From the NCBI GenBank assembly GCA_041574955.1, contig JBFGNS010000101.1, forward strand, positions 1-15,954: a DNA stretch of 15,954 nucleotides. Reading direction: 5' to 3'. The translations under genes and the position numbers were made by a program. Below, in pieces: positions 1 through 8,300 of the stretch. The DNA comes from CALZJC01 sp041574955 (GTDB lineage: Bacteria > Acidobacteriota > Thermoanaerobaculia > Multivoradales > JAHEKO01). Every line of letters begins with the position of its first letter. Position 1 is the stretch's first letter. Under the pieces are notes generated by a model, which saw nothing but the letters and a program-made list of their open reading frames with translations, made no database searches and was not told where the DNA came from.

Positions 1-1032
1 CGCCCCCCCCCCCCCCCCGGCCGGCCGGCCGAGCCGTTCGAGCCGCAGGCCTCGCGCCGGGTGGCGACCCGCGCGCTGGCCGGGCTCGGTCCGCTGGAAA
101 CGGATCTCGCGGCCGAGCTGCGAGCCGCACTCGAGCGGGCCGAGAGCGCCAGCCGGCGGTACGCCGCCGAGCGCTGGTGGCGGCGCGAGGCCGCCCCGGT
201 CGAGGACGCGTGGCTGGAGGTCGAGGCGGCCGCCGGCCGCGGCGCCCAGGCGCGGCGCGAGAGTCGCAGGATGGCGCGCGAGGACTGGCCCCGGGCGGAG
301 GCCGAGGCGGCGGCGGTGCTCGCCGGCGCCCGCCTCCGGCGCGTTCTGCCGGGCGAGCCCGACGCGGCTGAAGCGCGCGCCGCGAGCTGGCTCGGCGCGG
401 CGCGGCGCCAGGCGGCCAGGGGCCGGTTCGAGCAGGCGATCGAGCTGGCCGCGCGGTCGCTGGCCGAGTCGGAGACGGTGGAGCGCAGCTGGCAGGCCGA
501 GCTGGCCCGCTTCCGCGACCCGGCCCTGATGAAGCTGTGGGAGCGATGGACCCGTGAGGCTTTCGCCGCGGCCCAGCGGAGCGCGCGGCACCTGATCGTG
601 GACAAGATGAACCGCCGGCTGACCGTCTACTCCGGCTCGCGGAGCGTCGCCGAGTTCGACATCGAGCTCGGGCGCAACGGCCTCGAGCGCAAGCTCCACT
701 CCGGCGACCGGGCGACCCCCGAGGGACGCTACCGGATCACCGAGCTGCGCGGGCCGGGCGCCACCCGCTACCACCGCGCGCTGATGCTCGACTATCCGAA
801 CGCCGACGACGTGCGCCGCTTCCAGGCGGCGCGGCGCGCCGGGCAGGTGCCCGCGGGCAGCACGCCGGGCGGGCTGATCGAGATCCACGGCATGGGCGGC
901 GCCGGCCGTGACTGGACCGACGGCTGCGTGGCGCTGCGCAACCGGGACATGGACCGGCTGTTCCGGCTGGTGGAGGTCGGCACGCCGGTGACGATCGTGG
1001 GGACCCATGAACGCAGGCAGGCCGCCGGCTGA
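1..1032 (+). CDS. L,D-transpeptidase (YkuD fold) with helical N-terminal region, 5'-truncated by window edge
   Basis: The frame is open to base 1, so the true start lies outside the window; the GTG at 61 is only the first start-like codon inside it. The visible N-terminus is a proline run encoded by the poly-C tract. About 170 mostly helical, Arg/Ala/Glu-rich residues follow, including one TPR-like segment (bases about 385-475). The YkuD domain starts near base 595 (HLIVDKMNRRLTVY). Its catalytic signature is visible: IHG at bases 883-891 and TDGCV, with the nucleophile Cys at 925-927, so His and Cys are 13 residues apart. The family forms 3-3 peptidoglycan cross-links or attaches proteins to peptidoglycan in the periplasm. 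The usual SHGC reads TDGC here, which is tolerated in this family. No signal peptide is visible because the N-terminus is missing. The stop overlaps the next gene by 26 bases. Domain call firm; exact substrate unknown. Confidence 0.85.
   Translation, partial: RPPPPPGRPAEPFEPQASRRVATRALAGLGPLETDLAAELRAALERAESASRRYAAERWWRREAAPVEDAWLEVEAAAGRGAQARRESRRMAREDWPRAEAEAAAVLAGARLRRVLPGEPDAAEARAASWLGAARRQAARGRFEQAIELAARSLAESETVERSWQAELARFRDPALMKLWERWTREAFAAAQRSARHLIVDKMNRRLTVYSGSRSVAEFDIELGRNGLERKLHSGDRATPEGRYRITELRGPGATRYHRALMLDYPNADDVRRFQAARRAGQVPAGSTPGGLIEIHGMGGAGRDWTDGCVALRNRDMDRLFRLVEVGTPVTIVGTHERRQAAG
3..18. repeat. poly-C homopolymer tract (16 C) inside an open frame
   Basis: Sixteen consecutive C residues lie near the left edge and are followed directly by GGCCGGCCGGCC. 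In the frame of the downstream transpeptidase they encode consecutive prolines, so any change not divisible by three would shift that frame. Such tracts are slippage-prone, and they are also common places for assemblies to break or miscall length. Confidence 0.9.
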
Positions 1033-1651
1033 GCGGCGACGAACCGCGCGCCTGGGCGGGGCGGGCGCCGCCGCCCTGGGGATCTGTTTGCTCCTCGCCC
1101 TCGCCCTTTCCGGCGGGCGGTTCGAGCAGGTGCCGGCCGCGGCCGGCGGCGGCGTCGAGGAGAGCGCCCGCGCGCGCGCCCTGCGGCGCCAGATCGAGCG
1201 CCAGACGCCGGGCGGCACCTACGCCGTGGTCGACACCTACGCCAACCGCCTGCGCGTCTACCGCCACGGCAGCCTGCTGCGCGAGGCGGTCTGCTCGACC
1301 GGCAGCGGCTTCGTGCTGCGCGACACCCAGGGCGAGCGTCAGTGGGTGTTCGACACGCCGCTCGGCGAACGGCGGGTCGAACGCAAGACCCGCGACCCGA
1401 TCTGGGTCAAGCCGGACTGGGCGTTCGTCGAGGAGGGCGTGACGCCGCCCGCCGACGCCCGCGAGCGGATGGACGACGTCTCGCTCGGCGACTACGGCAT
1501 CTACCTGGGCGACGGCTACCTGATCCACGGCACGCTGTTCCAGAGCCTGCTCGGCAAGAAGATCACCCACGGGTGCATCAGGTTGGGCGATGAAGACCTC
1601 GAATACCTCTACCGCAATCTGCCTGTCGGCGGCAGCGTTCTTCTCTACTAG
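1007..1651 (+). CDS. membrane-anchored L,D-transpeptidase (YkuD family)
   Basis: A 214-residue protein. A basic N-terminus is followed by a hydrophobic segment at residues about 18-37, which acts as a signal anchor or uncleaved signal peptide and places the enzyme in the periplasm. The YkuD domain covers residues about 70-214. It starts with YAVVDTYANRLRVY, has the conserved His in LIHGT (H174), and carries the classic THGCIRL motif with the nucleophile Cys190, 16 residues after H174. The expected role is L,D-transpeptidation of peptidoglycan stem peptides. The ATG at 1007 overlaps the upstream transpeptidase by 26 bases, so the two are probably co-transcribed. The end overlaps the next gene by 62 bases. 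All visible active-site features are intact. Confidence 0.9.
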   Translation: MNAGRPPAERRRTARLGGAGAAALGICLLLALALSGGRFEQVPAAAGGGVEESARARALRRQIERQTPGGTYAVVDTYANRLRVYRHGSLLREAVCSTGSGFVLRDTQGERQWVFDTPLGERRVERKTRDPIWVKPDWAFVEEGVTPPADARERMDDVSLGDYGIYLGDGYLIHGTLFQSLLGKKITHGCIRLGDEDLEYLYRNLPVGGSVLLY

Positions 1652-2270
1652 CCTCGCGGCTGCCGCCCCGGCTCCGGCCGGTGCGCCGCTCGAGCGGGCG
1701 CTCGAGCTGGAGCTCGCTCTGGCCCGCCGCCCGGAGCTGTACCTGGTGGTCGACACCGGCCGGCGCACGGTCGAGGTCAAGGTGCGGGGTGTCGTGCTGG
1801 CGTCGATCACCGCCGAGGACGCGGCGGTGCTCCACTACCGCCGGTCGGGCGGCGAGCCGGCGGCGCCTGGCGCGATCCTGCCGGCGGTGCTCACCGTCAC
1901 CGAAAGCGGGCTCGACGAGCGGCGTCGGGTGGTGGTGGCGCGCGAGCTGCGGCCGTACCCCGACGGTACGGACGGCGCCGACGCCGAGCCGCCGGACACC
2001 GCGGCGCCGGCCGCCCCCGCCGCCGCGGACGCCCCGCCGCCGGCCCGCTACCGCGCCGCGCTCGACGGCGGCTGGGAGCTGTGGGTCGGCCAGGGCCGTC
2101 CGGGCCCCGGACCGCTGGCGCGCCTCGCCCAGGCGGTGGGCGACGGCTGGTCGCGCTGGCGCGGCGAGGCCCCCGAGCCGCGCACCGTCGTCGGCCTCGC
2201 GCTCGCGGCGGATGACGCCCGCCGCCTGCACCACCTGGTGCGGCCGGGGATCCGACTGCTGGTCCGCTGA
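1590..2270 (+). CDS. secreted YkuD-like protein lacking the catalytic HGC (putative pseudo-L,D-transpeptidase)
   Basis: A 226-residue protein with a typical signal peptide (residues 1 to about 26; hydrophobic CLSAAAFFSTSLAAAA, then APAPA). Residues 50-73 (LYLVVDTGRRTVEVKVRGVV) resemble the opening beta hairpin of YkuD domains, as in the upstream gene's YAVVDTYANRLRVY. The last 29 residues align without gaps to the last 29 of that transpeptidase, keeping T, L, D, L, G and L at matching places. However, the HGC triplet is V200-V201-G202, so no catalytic Cys is present. A Pro/Ala-rich linker (about 124-152) separates the two halves. The ATG overlaps the upstream gene by 62 bases; I keep it because it gives a clean signal peptide. 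Likely a periplasmic non-catalytic partner or binding protein; the function is inferred, the fold is moderately supported. Confidence 0.7.
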   Translation: MKTSNTSTAICLSAAAFFSTSLAAAAPAPAGAPLERALELELALARRPELYLVVDTGRRTVEVKVRGVVLASITAEDAAVLHYRRSGGEPAAPGAILPAVLTVTESGLDERRRVVVARELRPYPDGTDGADAEPPDTAAPAAPAAADAPPPARYRAALDGGWELWVGQGRPGPGPLARLAQAVGDGWSRWRGEAPEPRTVVGLALAADDARRLHHLVRPGIRLLVR

Positions 2271-2476
2271 CCGGTCTGCGGCGCGGCCCAACGCCGCGCT
2301 CGCCGCTCATCGAGACGGAAAGGCTCGCCCCAGTGGGGCGGCCGGCGAACGTGGGCCCGGCGAGTCCGCTCCGCGCCGGGGCGGGAACCCGCCGGCCCGG
2401 GCGTGCCTCTCAACGGGGGAGGGCGCGAATCGGACCGCGCCCGCAACGACAACTCGAATCCAAGGAGACCCCGACG
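2271..2476 (+). promoter_or_regulatory. GC-rich structured leader upstream of trxA
   Basis: About 200 bases without a convincing gene. It holds several potential hairpins: CGCCCC-AGT-GGGGCG at 2326-2340 (perfect 6-bp stem), GCCGG/CCGGC at 2341-2345 and 2357-2361, and GGCGG-GAAC-CCGCC at 2380-2393 (perfect 5-bp stem). No U-tract follows any of them, so none looks like an intrinsic terminator. I recognise no known riboswitch core. It could separate the cell-wall genes from the pump operon and hold the operon promoter, but no sigma-70-like box is clear. Confidence 0.35.
2462..2467 (+). promoter_or_regulatory. ribosome binding site of trxA
   Basis: AAGGAG lies 9 bases before the ATG at 2477. It decides the start: a longer frame open from 2333 is possible but would add an Arg/Gly-rich extension without thioredoxin similarity. 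Confidence 0.8.
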
Positions 2477-2809
2477 ATGACGAACAAACCCCTCGAGATG
2501 ACCGACGACCGGTTCGACGCCGAGGTGATCGGCTCGGAGCTGCCTGTGCTGGTGGACTTCTGGGCGCCGTGGTGCGGGCCGTGCCAGATGGTGGCACCGG
2601 CCCTCGAGCAGCTGGCCGAAGAGTATTCCGGTAAGCTGCTGGTGGCGAAGGTCAATACGGACCGGGAGGAGCTGAGCCCTTTACGCTACGGCGTTCGCGG
2701 CATCCCGACGATGGTCCTGTTCCGCGGCGGCCGCGAGGTGGACCGGGTGGTGGGCGCCCTGCCCAAGCCGGTGCTCCGCCAGTGGGTTTCAGCGGCGCTC
2801 GCCGCCTAG
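2477..2809 (+). CDS. trxA: thioredoxin
   Basis: A 110-residue single-domain thioredoxin, the normal family length. The active site FWAPWCGPC is intact, with redox cysteines C33 and C36; the buried Asp is in LVDFW (D27), and the cis-proline is P77 in GIPTM. There is no signal peptide, so it is cytoplasmic. It reduces protein disulfides with electrons from thioredoxin reductase, which is not in the window. It lies 30 bases before the TolC-like gene in the same direction and is probably co-transcribed with the efflux genes. Whether it is the main cellular thioredoxin or a dedicated partner of this operon cannot be told from the sequence. Confidence 0.95.
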   Translation: MTNKPLEMTDDRFDAEVIGSELPVLVDFWAPWCGPCQMVAPALEQLAEEYSGKLLVAKVNTDREELSPLRYGVRGIPTMVLFRGGREVDRVVGALPKPVLRQWVSAALAA

Positions 2810-2828
2810 AGCTCTCCCCCTAGCCGAT

Positions 2829-2834
2829 AGGAGG
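2829..2834 (+). promoter_or_regulatory. strong ribosome binding site before a TTG start
   Basis: AGGAGG sits 5 bases before the TTG at 2840. It fixes the start of the TolC-like gene at a non-ATG codon, which the signal peptide that follows supports. Confidence 0.8.
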
Positions 2835-2839
2835 ACCTC

Positions 2840-4246
2840 TTGAAAGCCACACTCAGAACGGCGCTGCTGACGCTGGCGCTGGCCGGCGGAGCCGCGGCCG
2901 GGGCCGAGACCCTCGACCTCGCGAACGCGATCCGGCTGGCGCGCGAGCGGGCGCCCGAGATCGCCGCCGCCCGCGCCCGCCAGGAGGCCGGCGAGGCGCG
3001 GCTGCGCCAGGCGCGCGGCCACCGGCGGCCGACGGTGACGCTCGAGGAGGTCTGGCTGCGCACCGACTCGCCTGCCGAGGCGTTCGCCCTCCAGCTCAAC
3101 CAGGAACGGTTCTCGTTCGCCGACTTCGTGGCCGGCGATCCCAACGACCCGGCGGCGCTCGAGGCCGCCACCACCCGCCTCCAGCTCGCTCTGCCGCTCT
3201 ACACCGGCGGCGAGCTGGCCGGCCGCATCGGCCAGGCCGAGCGCGCCGCCGCGGCGGCCGCCGAGAGCGCCGCCTGGAGCGAGGAGACCGCCGCCCTGGC
3301 CGCCGCCGAGGCGTTCATCGGCGTCACCCGGGCGCGCGAGCAGGTGGCGCTGCTCGAGCGCGCGCTGGCCACCGCCGGTGAGCACGTCGAGCTGGCACGC
3401 GCCTACGTCGAGCAGGGCATGCTGGTGGCGTCGGAGCTGCTACGCGCCCGGGTCGAGCACGCCCGCATCGAGGACCAGCTCGCCGAGGCGCGCGGCCTGG
3501 CGCGGGTGGCCGGCGCCAACCTGGCGTTCCGGCTGGCGGCGGCGCCCGACACCGGATGGGAGCTGGCCCCGCTGCCGGCGCCGGCGCCGCTTGCCGAGGA
3601 GCTGGCGGGCTGGCTCGACGGCGCCGAGGCCCGCTCCGACCTGGCGGCTGCCAACCATCTCGCGGCGGCCGCCGAGCTCGAGGTGGCGGTCGGCCGCTCG
3701 GGGCGGCTGCCCAAGGTGATGCTCATGGCCCGCCACGACCTGGTCGACGACAGCCCGTTCGGCAGCCACGGCGACTCGACGGCGCTGATGGCGGTGGCCC
3801 GCGTCGAGCTCTGGAGCGGCGGCCGGCATCGCGCCGCCGTCGCCGCGGCGCGCGCCGACGCCGAGGCCGCGGCCACCGGCATCGAGCGGTTCCGCGACGG
3901 CATCCGACTGGAGATCCGCGACGCCTTCGAGCGGGCGGCGAGCGCCCGTGCCCGGCACTCCACCGCGCTGGCGGCACAGTCGGCGGCGGCCGAGGCCGAG
4001 CGGATCACCGAGGAGCGGTTCCGCCAGGGCGTGGTCAAGATGATCGACCTGGTGGACGCCTCGACTGCCCGCCGCGAGACCGAGATGCGCGAGCTCGTGG
4101 CGCGCGCCGACGCCCACCTCACCGCCCTACGGCTGGCGGTGGCCGCCGGGCGGACGCCGGAGAGCGCGCTGGCCGTCACCCCTGCCGAGACCCCCGACCC
4201 CTCTGCCACCGAATCCGAGCCGAGCGGCTCGAGGAGCCCGTCATGA
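2840..4246 (+). CDS. TolC-family outer-membrane efflux channel protein
   Basis: A 468-residue protein starting at TTG, with a signal peptide (MKATLRTALLTLALAGGAAA, cleavage near AGA-ET). The mature part starts with the family opening LDLANAIRLARERAPEIAAA, followed by long Ala/Glu/Arg-rich helices. The two-fold internal repeat typical of outer-membrane efflux proteins is visible: PLYTGGELAGRIGQA in the first half and VELWSGGRHRAAVAAARA in the second, each a beta strand leading into a coiled-coil helix. The C-terminus is a disordered Ser/Pro/Glu tail. It forms the trimeric outer-membrane exit duct of a tripartite pump. Its stop overlaps the adaptor gene start in ATGA, indicating translational coupling. 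Length is normal for the family and all features are intact. Confidence 0.92.
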   Translation: MKATLRTALLTLALAGGAAAGAETLDLANAIRLARERAPEIAAARARQEAGEARLRQARGHRRPTVTLEEVWLRTDSPAEAFALQLNQERFSFADFVAGDPNDPAALEAATTRLQLALPLYTGGELAGRIGQAERAAAAAAESAAWSEETAALAAAEAFIGVTRAREQVALLERALATAGEHVELARAYVEQGMLVASELLRARVEHARIEDQLAEARGLARVAGANLAFRLAAAPDTGWELAPLPAPAPLAEELAGWLDGAEARSDLAAANHLAAAAELEVAVGRSGRLPKVMLMARHDLVDDSPFGSHGDSTALMAVARVELWSGGRHRAAVAAARADAEAAATGIERFRDGIRLEIRDAFERAASARARHSTALAAQSAAAEAERITEERFRQGVVKMIDLVDASTARRETEMRELVARADAHLTALRLAVAAGRTPESALAVTPAETPDPSATESEPSGSRSPS

Positions 4247-5352
4247 GCCTTCTCCGCAACCCTCTCACCCTCACGCTGGCGGCGGCGCTGACGCTGGCCG
4301 CCGGCGGCTGCGGCGGCGGGCACGACGAGCCGGCCGGCACCGCCGCGCCCGCGGTGCGGGCCGCCAGCGCGCCGGTCGAGCGGCTGACCGCCGCCGGCGC
4401 CATCGAGCTCCAGGGCACGGTCGCCGCCGAGCGCACGGCATCGGTCTCGGCGCGCGTCATGGCGATGGTCACCGCGCTGCACGTGGCGGCCGGCGACGCC
4501 GTGTCCCGGGGCCAGCTGCTGCTGGAGATCGATCCGCAGGTCGCCCGCGGCCAGCTCGCCCAGGCGCGCGGCGCGCTCGGTCAGGCAACCGCGGCGCTGG
4601 CGCTCGCCGAGCGCAACCTCGAGCGGTTCGAGGCGCTGGCCGCCACCAACGCCGCCTCCGAGCTCGAGCTCGACCTGGCGCGGATGCAGCACGACCAGGC
4701 ACGCTCGGCGGTCGAGCAGGCCGAGGGCGCGGTGGCCGCCGCCTCGGCGGTGGCCGCCGACTCGCGGGTCACCGCGCCGTTCGCCGGCCGGGTGGCGCGC
4801 ACGCTGGTGGAGGTCGGCGACCTGGCTGCGCCGGGGCGGCCGCTGGTGTCGATCGAGTCGGCTACCGGCCGGCGGCTCCGGCTGCAGGTGCCCGAGAGCC
4901 TGATGGCGCGCTCGCGCCTCGCCTCCGGCGACCGGCTGCGGGCGAGGATCGACGCGCGGCCCGAACTGGGCGATCTGGAGGCGGTGGTGGTCGAGGTGGC
5001 GCCGGGCGCCGACCCGGTGAGCCACACGTTCGAGGTCGAGCTCGAGCTGGACGGCGCCGATCTCGCCAGCGGCCTGGCCGGGCGCGCCTGGCTGCCGGGC
5101 GAGAGCCGCGAGCTGGTGGCGGCGCCGCGTGATGCGGTGCTGCGCCGGGGCGGCATGAGCCTGGTGGTGCTGGTGACCGACGACGGGCTGGCCGAATCGC
5201 GCGCCGTGACGCTGGGCGAGGAGCTGGCCGAGGGCCGGGTGGAGGTGCTCTCGGGTCTCGCCGGCGGCGAGACGGTGCTGGTCGGGCTGGCGGCGGTGCC
5301 GCCGGCCGGCGCCCGCGTCGAACCCGTGGCGGGCCAGGGGGCCGGATCATGA
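4243..5352 (+). CDS. RND efflux membrane-fusion (periplasmic adaptor) lipoprotein
   Basis: A 369-residue adaptor. The signal peptide ends in LAAGGC with C23 as the likely lipidation site; the lipobox is imperfect (A-G-G before Cys), followed by a Gly-rich linker. Domain order: first lipoyl half (about 52-98), alpha-helical hairpin (about 99-174, Ala/Glu/Gln-rich coiled coil), second lipoyl half with VTAPFAGRVARTLVEVGD (about 176-193), beta-barrel (about 210-295) and membrane-proximal domain (about 296-364). It bridges the RND permease and the TolC channel. It overlaps the genes on both sides by 4 bases (ATGA), so the three subunits should be made together. The substrate cannot be deduced from the adaptor. 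Confidence 0.92.
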   Translation: MSLLRNPLTLTLAAALTLAAGGCGGGHDEPAGTAAPAVRAASAPVERLTAAGAIELQGTVAAERTASVSARVMAMVTALHVAAGDAVSRGQLLLEIDPQVARGQLAQARGALGQATAALALAERNLERFEALAATNAASELELDLARMQHDQARSAVEQAEGAVAAASAVAADSRVTAPFAGRVARTLVEVGDLAAPGRPLVSIESATGRRLRLQVPESLMARSRLASGDRLRARIDARPELGDLEAVVVEVAPGADPVSHTFEVELELDGADLASGLAGRAWLPGESRELVAAPRDAVLRRGGMSLVVLVTDDGLAESRAVTLGEELAEGRVEVLSGLAGGETVLVGLAAVPPAGARVEPVAGQGAGS

Positions 5353-8300
5353 ACCAGCCCACCGGGGATCGCCCCCCCGAGCAAGCCTCCGAGCGGGACA
5401 CGCTGCGGCGCGAGGCGCTACGGCTCAAGCTCACCCGCCGGCCGCTGGGCGCCGCCGGCCGCGTCGCCAAGGCGTTCCTCGACTCCAAGCTGACGCCGCT
5501 GCTGGTGGTGGCGGCGCTGCTGCTAGGCGCCTTCGCGGTGCTGGTGACGCCGCGCGAGGAGGAGCCCCAGATCCAGGTACCGATGATCGACGTCTTCGCC
5601 GGCTTCCCCGGCGCCACTGCCCAGGAGGTCGAGCGACGGGTGGTCGGGCCGCTCGAACGGGCGCTCTACGAGATCGACAACGTCGACTACGTCTACTCCA
5701 TCTCGCAGCCGTCGGGCGGGCTGATCATCGTGCGCTTCGTGGTGGGGAGCGACCCCGATGAGGCGGTGGTGCGGGTGCACGCCAAGGTGGCCGAGGCGGC
5801 GGCGGCGCTGCCCGCCGGCTCGCCGCCGCCGCTGGTGGCGCCGCGCTCGATCGACGACGTGCCGGTGGTGGCCTACACGCTGTGGTCGGAGACCGCCTCC
5901 GAGCTGGCGCTCAGACAGGCGGCACTCGAGCTCCAGACCGAGCTCAAGCGCCATCCGCGGGTGGCCGAGGTGACGCTGCTGGGCGGACGGCGGCGGACGG
6001 TCCAGGTGCGGCTCGACCGCGAGCGGCTGGCGGCGCACGCGGTGTCGCCGCTCCAGGTGCACCAGGCGCTGGCCGGGCTCAACTGGCGGCTGCCGGCGGG
6101 CAGCTTCGCCCGCGCCGACCGCCAGACCGTGGTCGAGGTGGGCAGCTTCTTCCGCTCGGCCGCCGAGGTGGGAAGCGCGGTGGTGGGAGCCTCCGGCGGC
6201 GGCCCGGTCTACCTGCGCGACGTGGCGACGGTCGCCGACGGACCCGACGAGCCGGCCGACTACGTCTGGATGCTGGCCGGCGCCGGCGGCGGCGACAAGA
6301 CACTGCCGGCCGGGCTGGACGCGCCGGCAGTGACGGTGGCGGTGGCCAAGAAGCCGGGCACCAACGCGGTCGAGCTGGTGGCCGAGCTGGACGGCCGGCT
6401 GGCGGCGCTCGCCGGCTCGGCGATCCCGGGCGACGTCGAGGTCACCAAGACGCGCGACTACGGCTTCACCGCCGACGAGAAGTCCTCCGAGCTGATCAAG
6501 CATCTGTGGATCGCCACCCTGGCGGTGGTGGCGCTGATGGCGCTGGCGCTCGGCCGGCGCGAGGCGGTGGTGGTGCTGGTGGCGGTACCCGCCACCCTGG
6601 CGCTGACCCTCGCCGCCTCCTACCTGTTCGGCTACACCCTGAACCGGGTGACGCTGTTCGCGCTGATCTTCGCCATCGGCATCCTGGTCGACGACGCCAT
6701 CGTGGTGGTCGAGAACATCCACCGCCACTACCAGCTCGGCTGGGCCAACCCGCGGCAGGCGACGATCTACGCCACCGACGAGGTCGGCAACCCGACGATC
6801 CTGGCGACCTTCACGGTGATCGCGGCGCTGCTGCCGCTGGCGTTCGTCTCCGGGCTGATGGGACCGTACATGCGGCCGATCCCGATCAACGCCTCGGCGG
6901 CGATGCTGTTCTCGCTGGTGGTGGCGTTCGTGGTCTCGCCCTGGTTGACCTACCGGCTGTTCCGCAAGAAGGCGGCGGCGCTGGCCGTCGGACCGGCCGA
7001 GGGCGAGGCGGCGCCGGACGCCGAGACCGCCGGCGAGACCCGGCTGCTGGGCTTCTACACCCGGCTGTTCCGGCCGCTGCTGGCGCGCGCCTGGCGGCGG
7101 TGGGCGCTGCTCGGCGGAGTGGCGGTGCTGCTCCTCGCCTCGGTGGCGCTGCTGGCGGTGCGGCTGGTCAAGGTCAAGATGCTGCCATACGACAACAAGA
7201 GCGAGCTGCAGGTGGTCGTCGACATGCCCGAGGGCTCGACCCTCGAGCAGACCGCCGGCGTCGCCCGCGCCCTGGCCGCCGAGGCGCGGCGGCTGCCCGA
7301 GGTCACCGACGTCCAGGTCTACGCCGGCACCTCGGCGCCGTTCAACTTCAACGGCCTGGTGCGCCACTACTTCCTGCGCTCGGGGCCGCTGGTGGCCGAT
7401 CTGCAGATCAACCTCAGGCCCAAGCACCACCGCGAGCGCGACAGCCACGCCTTCGCCAAGCAGCTGCGCGAGCTGCTCCAACCGGTGGCGGCCGGCAGCG
7501 GCGCCAACGTCAAGGTGACCGAGGTGCCGCCGGGGCCGCCGGTGCTCTCGACCATGGTGGCCGAGATCTACGGCCCCGACCTCGACCGGCGGGTGGAGCT
7601 GGCGCGCCGGGTGCGCGAGATCTTCGAGTCGACGCCGGGCATCGTGGACGTCGACTGGTGGATCGAGGACGGCGGGCCGCGGCTCGAGCTGGAGGTGGAC
7701 CGCGAGAAGGCGGCGCGGCTGGGCATCACCCCCGAGGCGGTGGCGCGCACGGTGCGGGTGGCGCTCGACGGCGCCGAGGCCGGTCTGCTGCGCGACGAGC
7801 ACGCTCGCGAGCCGGTGCCGCTGGTGGTGCGGCTCGACCGGGCGCAGCGCTCGAGCGCCGCGGGCCTGCTGGGGATCCGCATGCACACCGCCGCCGGCGG
7901 CATGGTGCCGCTCGGCGAGCTGGTGACGGTGCGGCCGGCGTCGCGCGAGCGGTTCGTCTACCACAAGAACCTGCAGCCGGTGTCCTACGTCATCGCCGAG
8001 GTGGCGGGCGCCGACGAATCGCCGGTCTACGGCATTCTCGACATGCAGGAGCGGGTGGCGGCGCTCACCGACCCGGCCGGCGAGCCGCTGGTGGTGCTCT
8101 CCTCCGCCCTGCCCGAGGACACCGCCGGCTACGCCGTCAAGTGGGACGGCGAGTGGCAGATCACCTACGAGGTGTTCCGCGACATGGGGCTGGCGTTCGG
8201 CGTCGTGCTGGTGCTGATCTACGTGCTGGTGGTGGGCTGGTTCCGCTCGTTCGTGACGCCGCTGATCATCATGGCACCGATCCCGCTGACCTTGATCGGC

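Noticed and set aside
2320..2400. A riboswitch in the trxA leader.
   Set aside because: I looked for cobalamin, TPP, SAM, fluoride, glycine and c-di-GMP core motifs and saw none; only generic GC stems remain.
2333..2476. A 48-residue N-terminal extension of thioredoxin.
   Set aside because: It is Arg/Gly-rich with no family similarity, and AAGGAG before the ATG at 2477 gives a standard-length thioredoxin.
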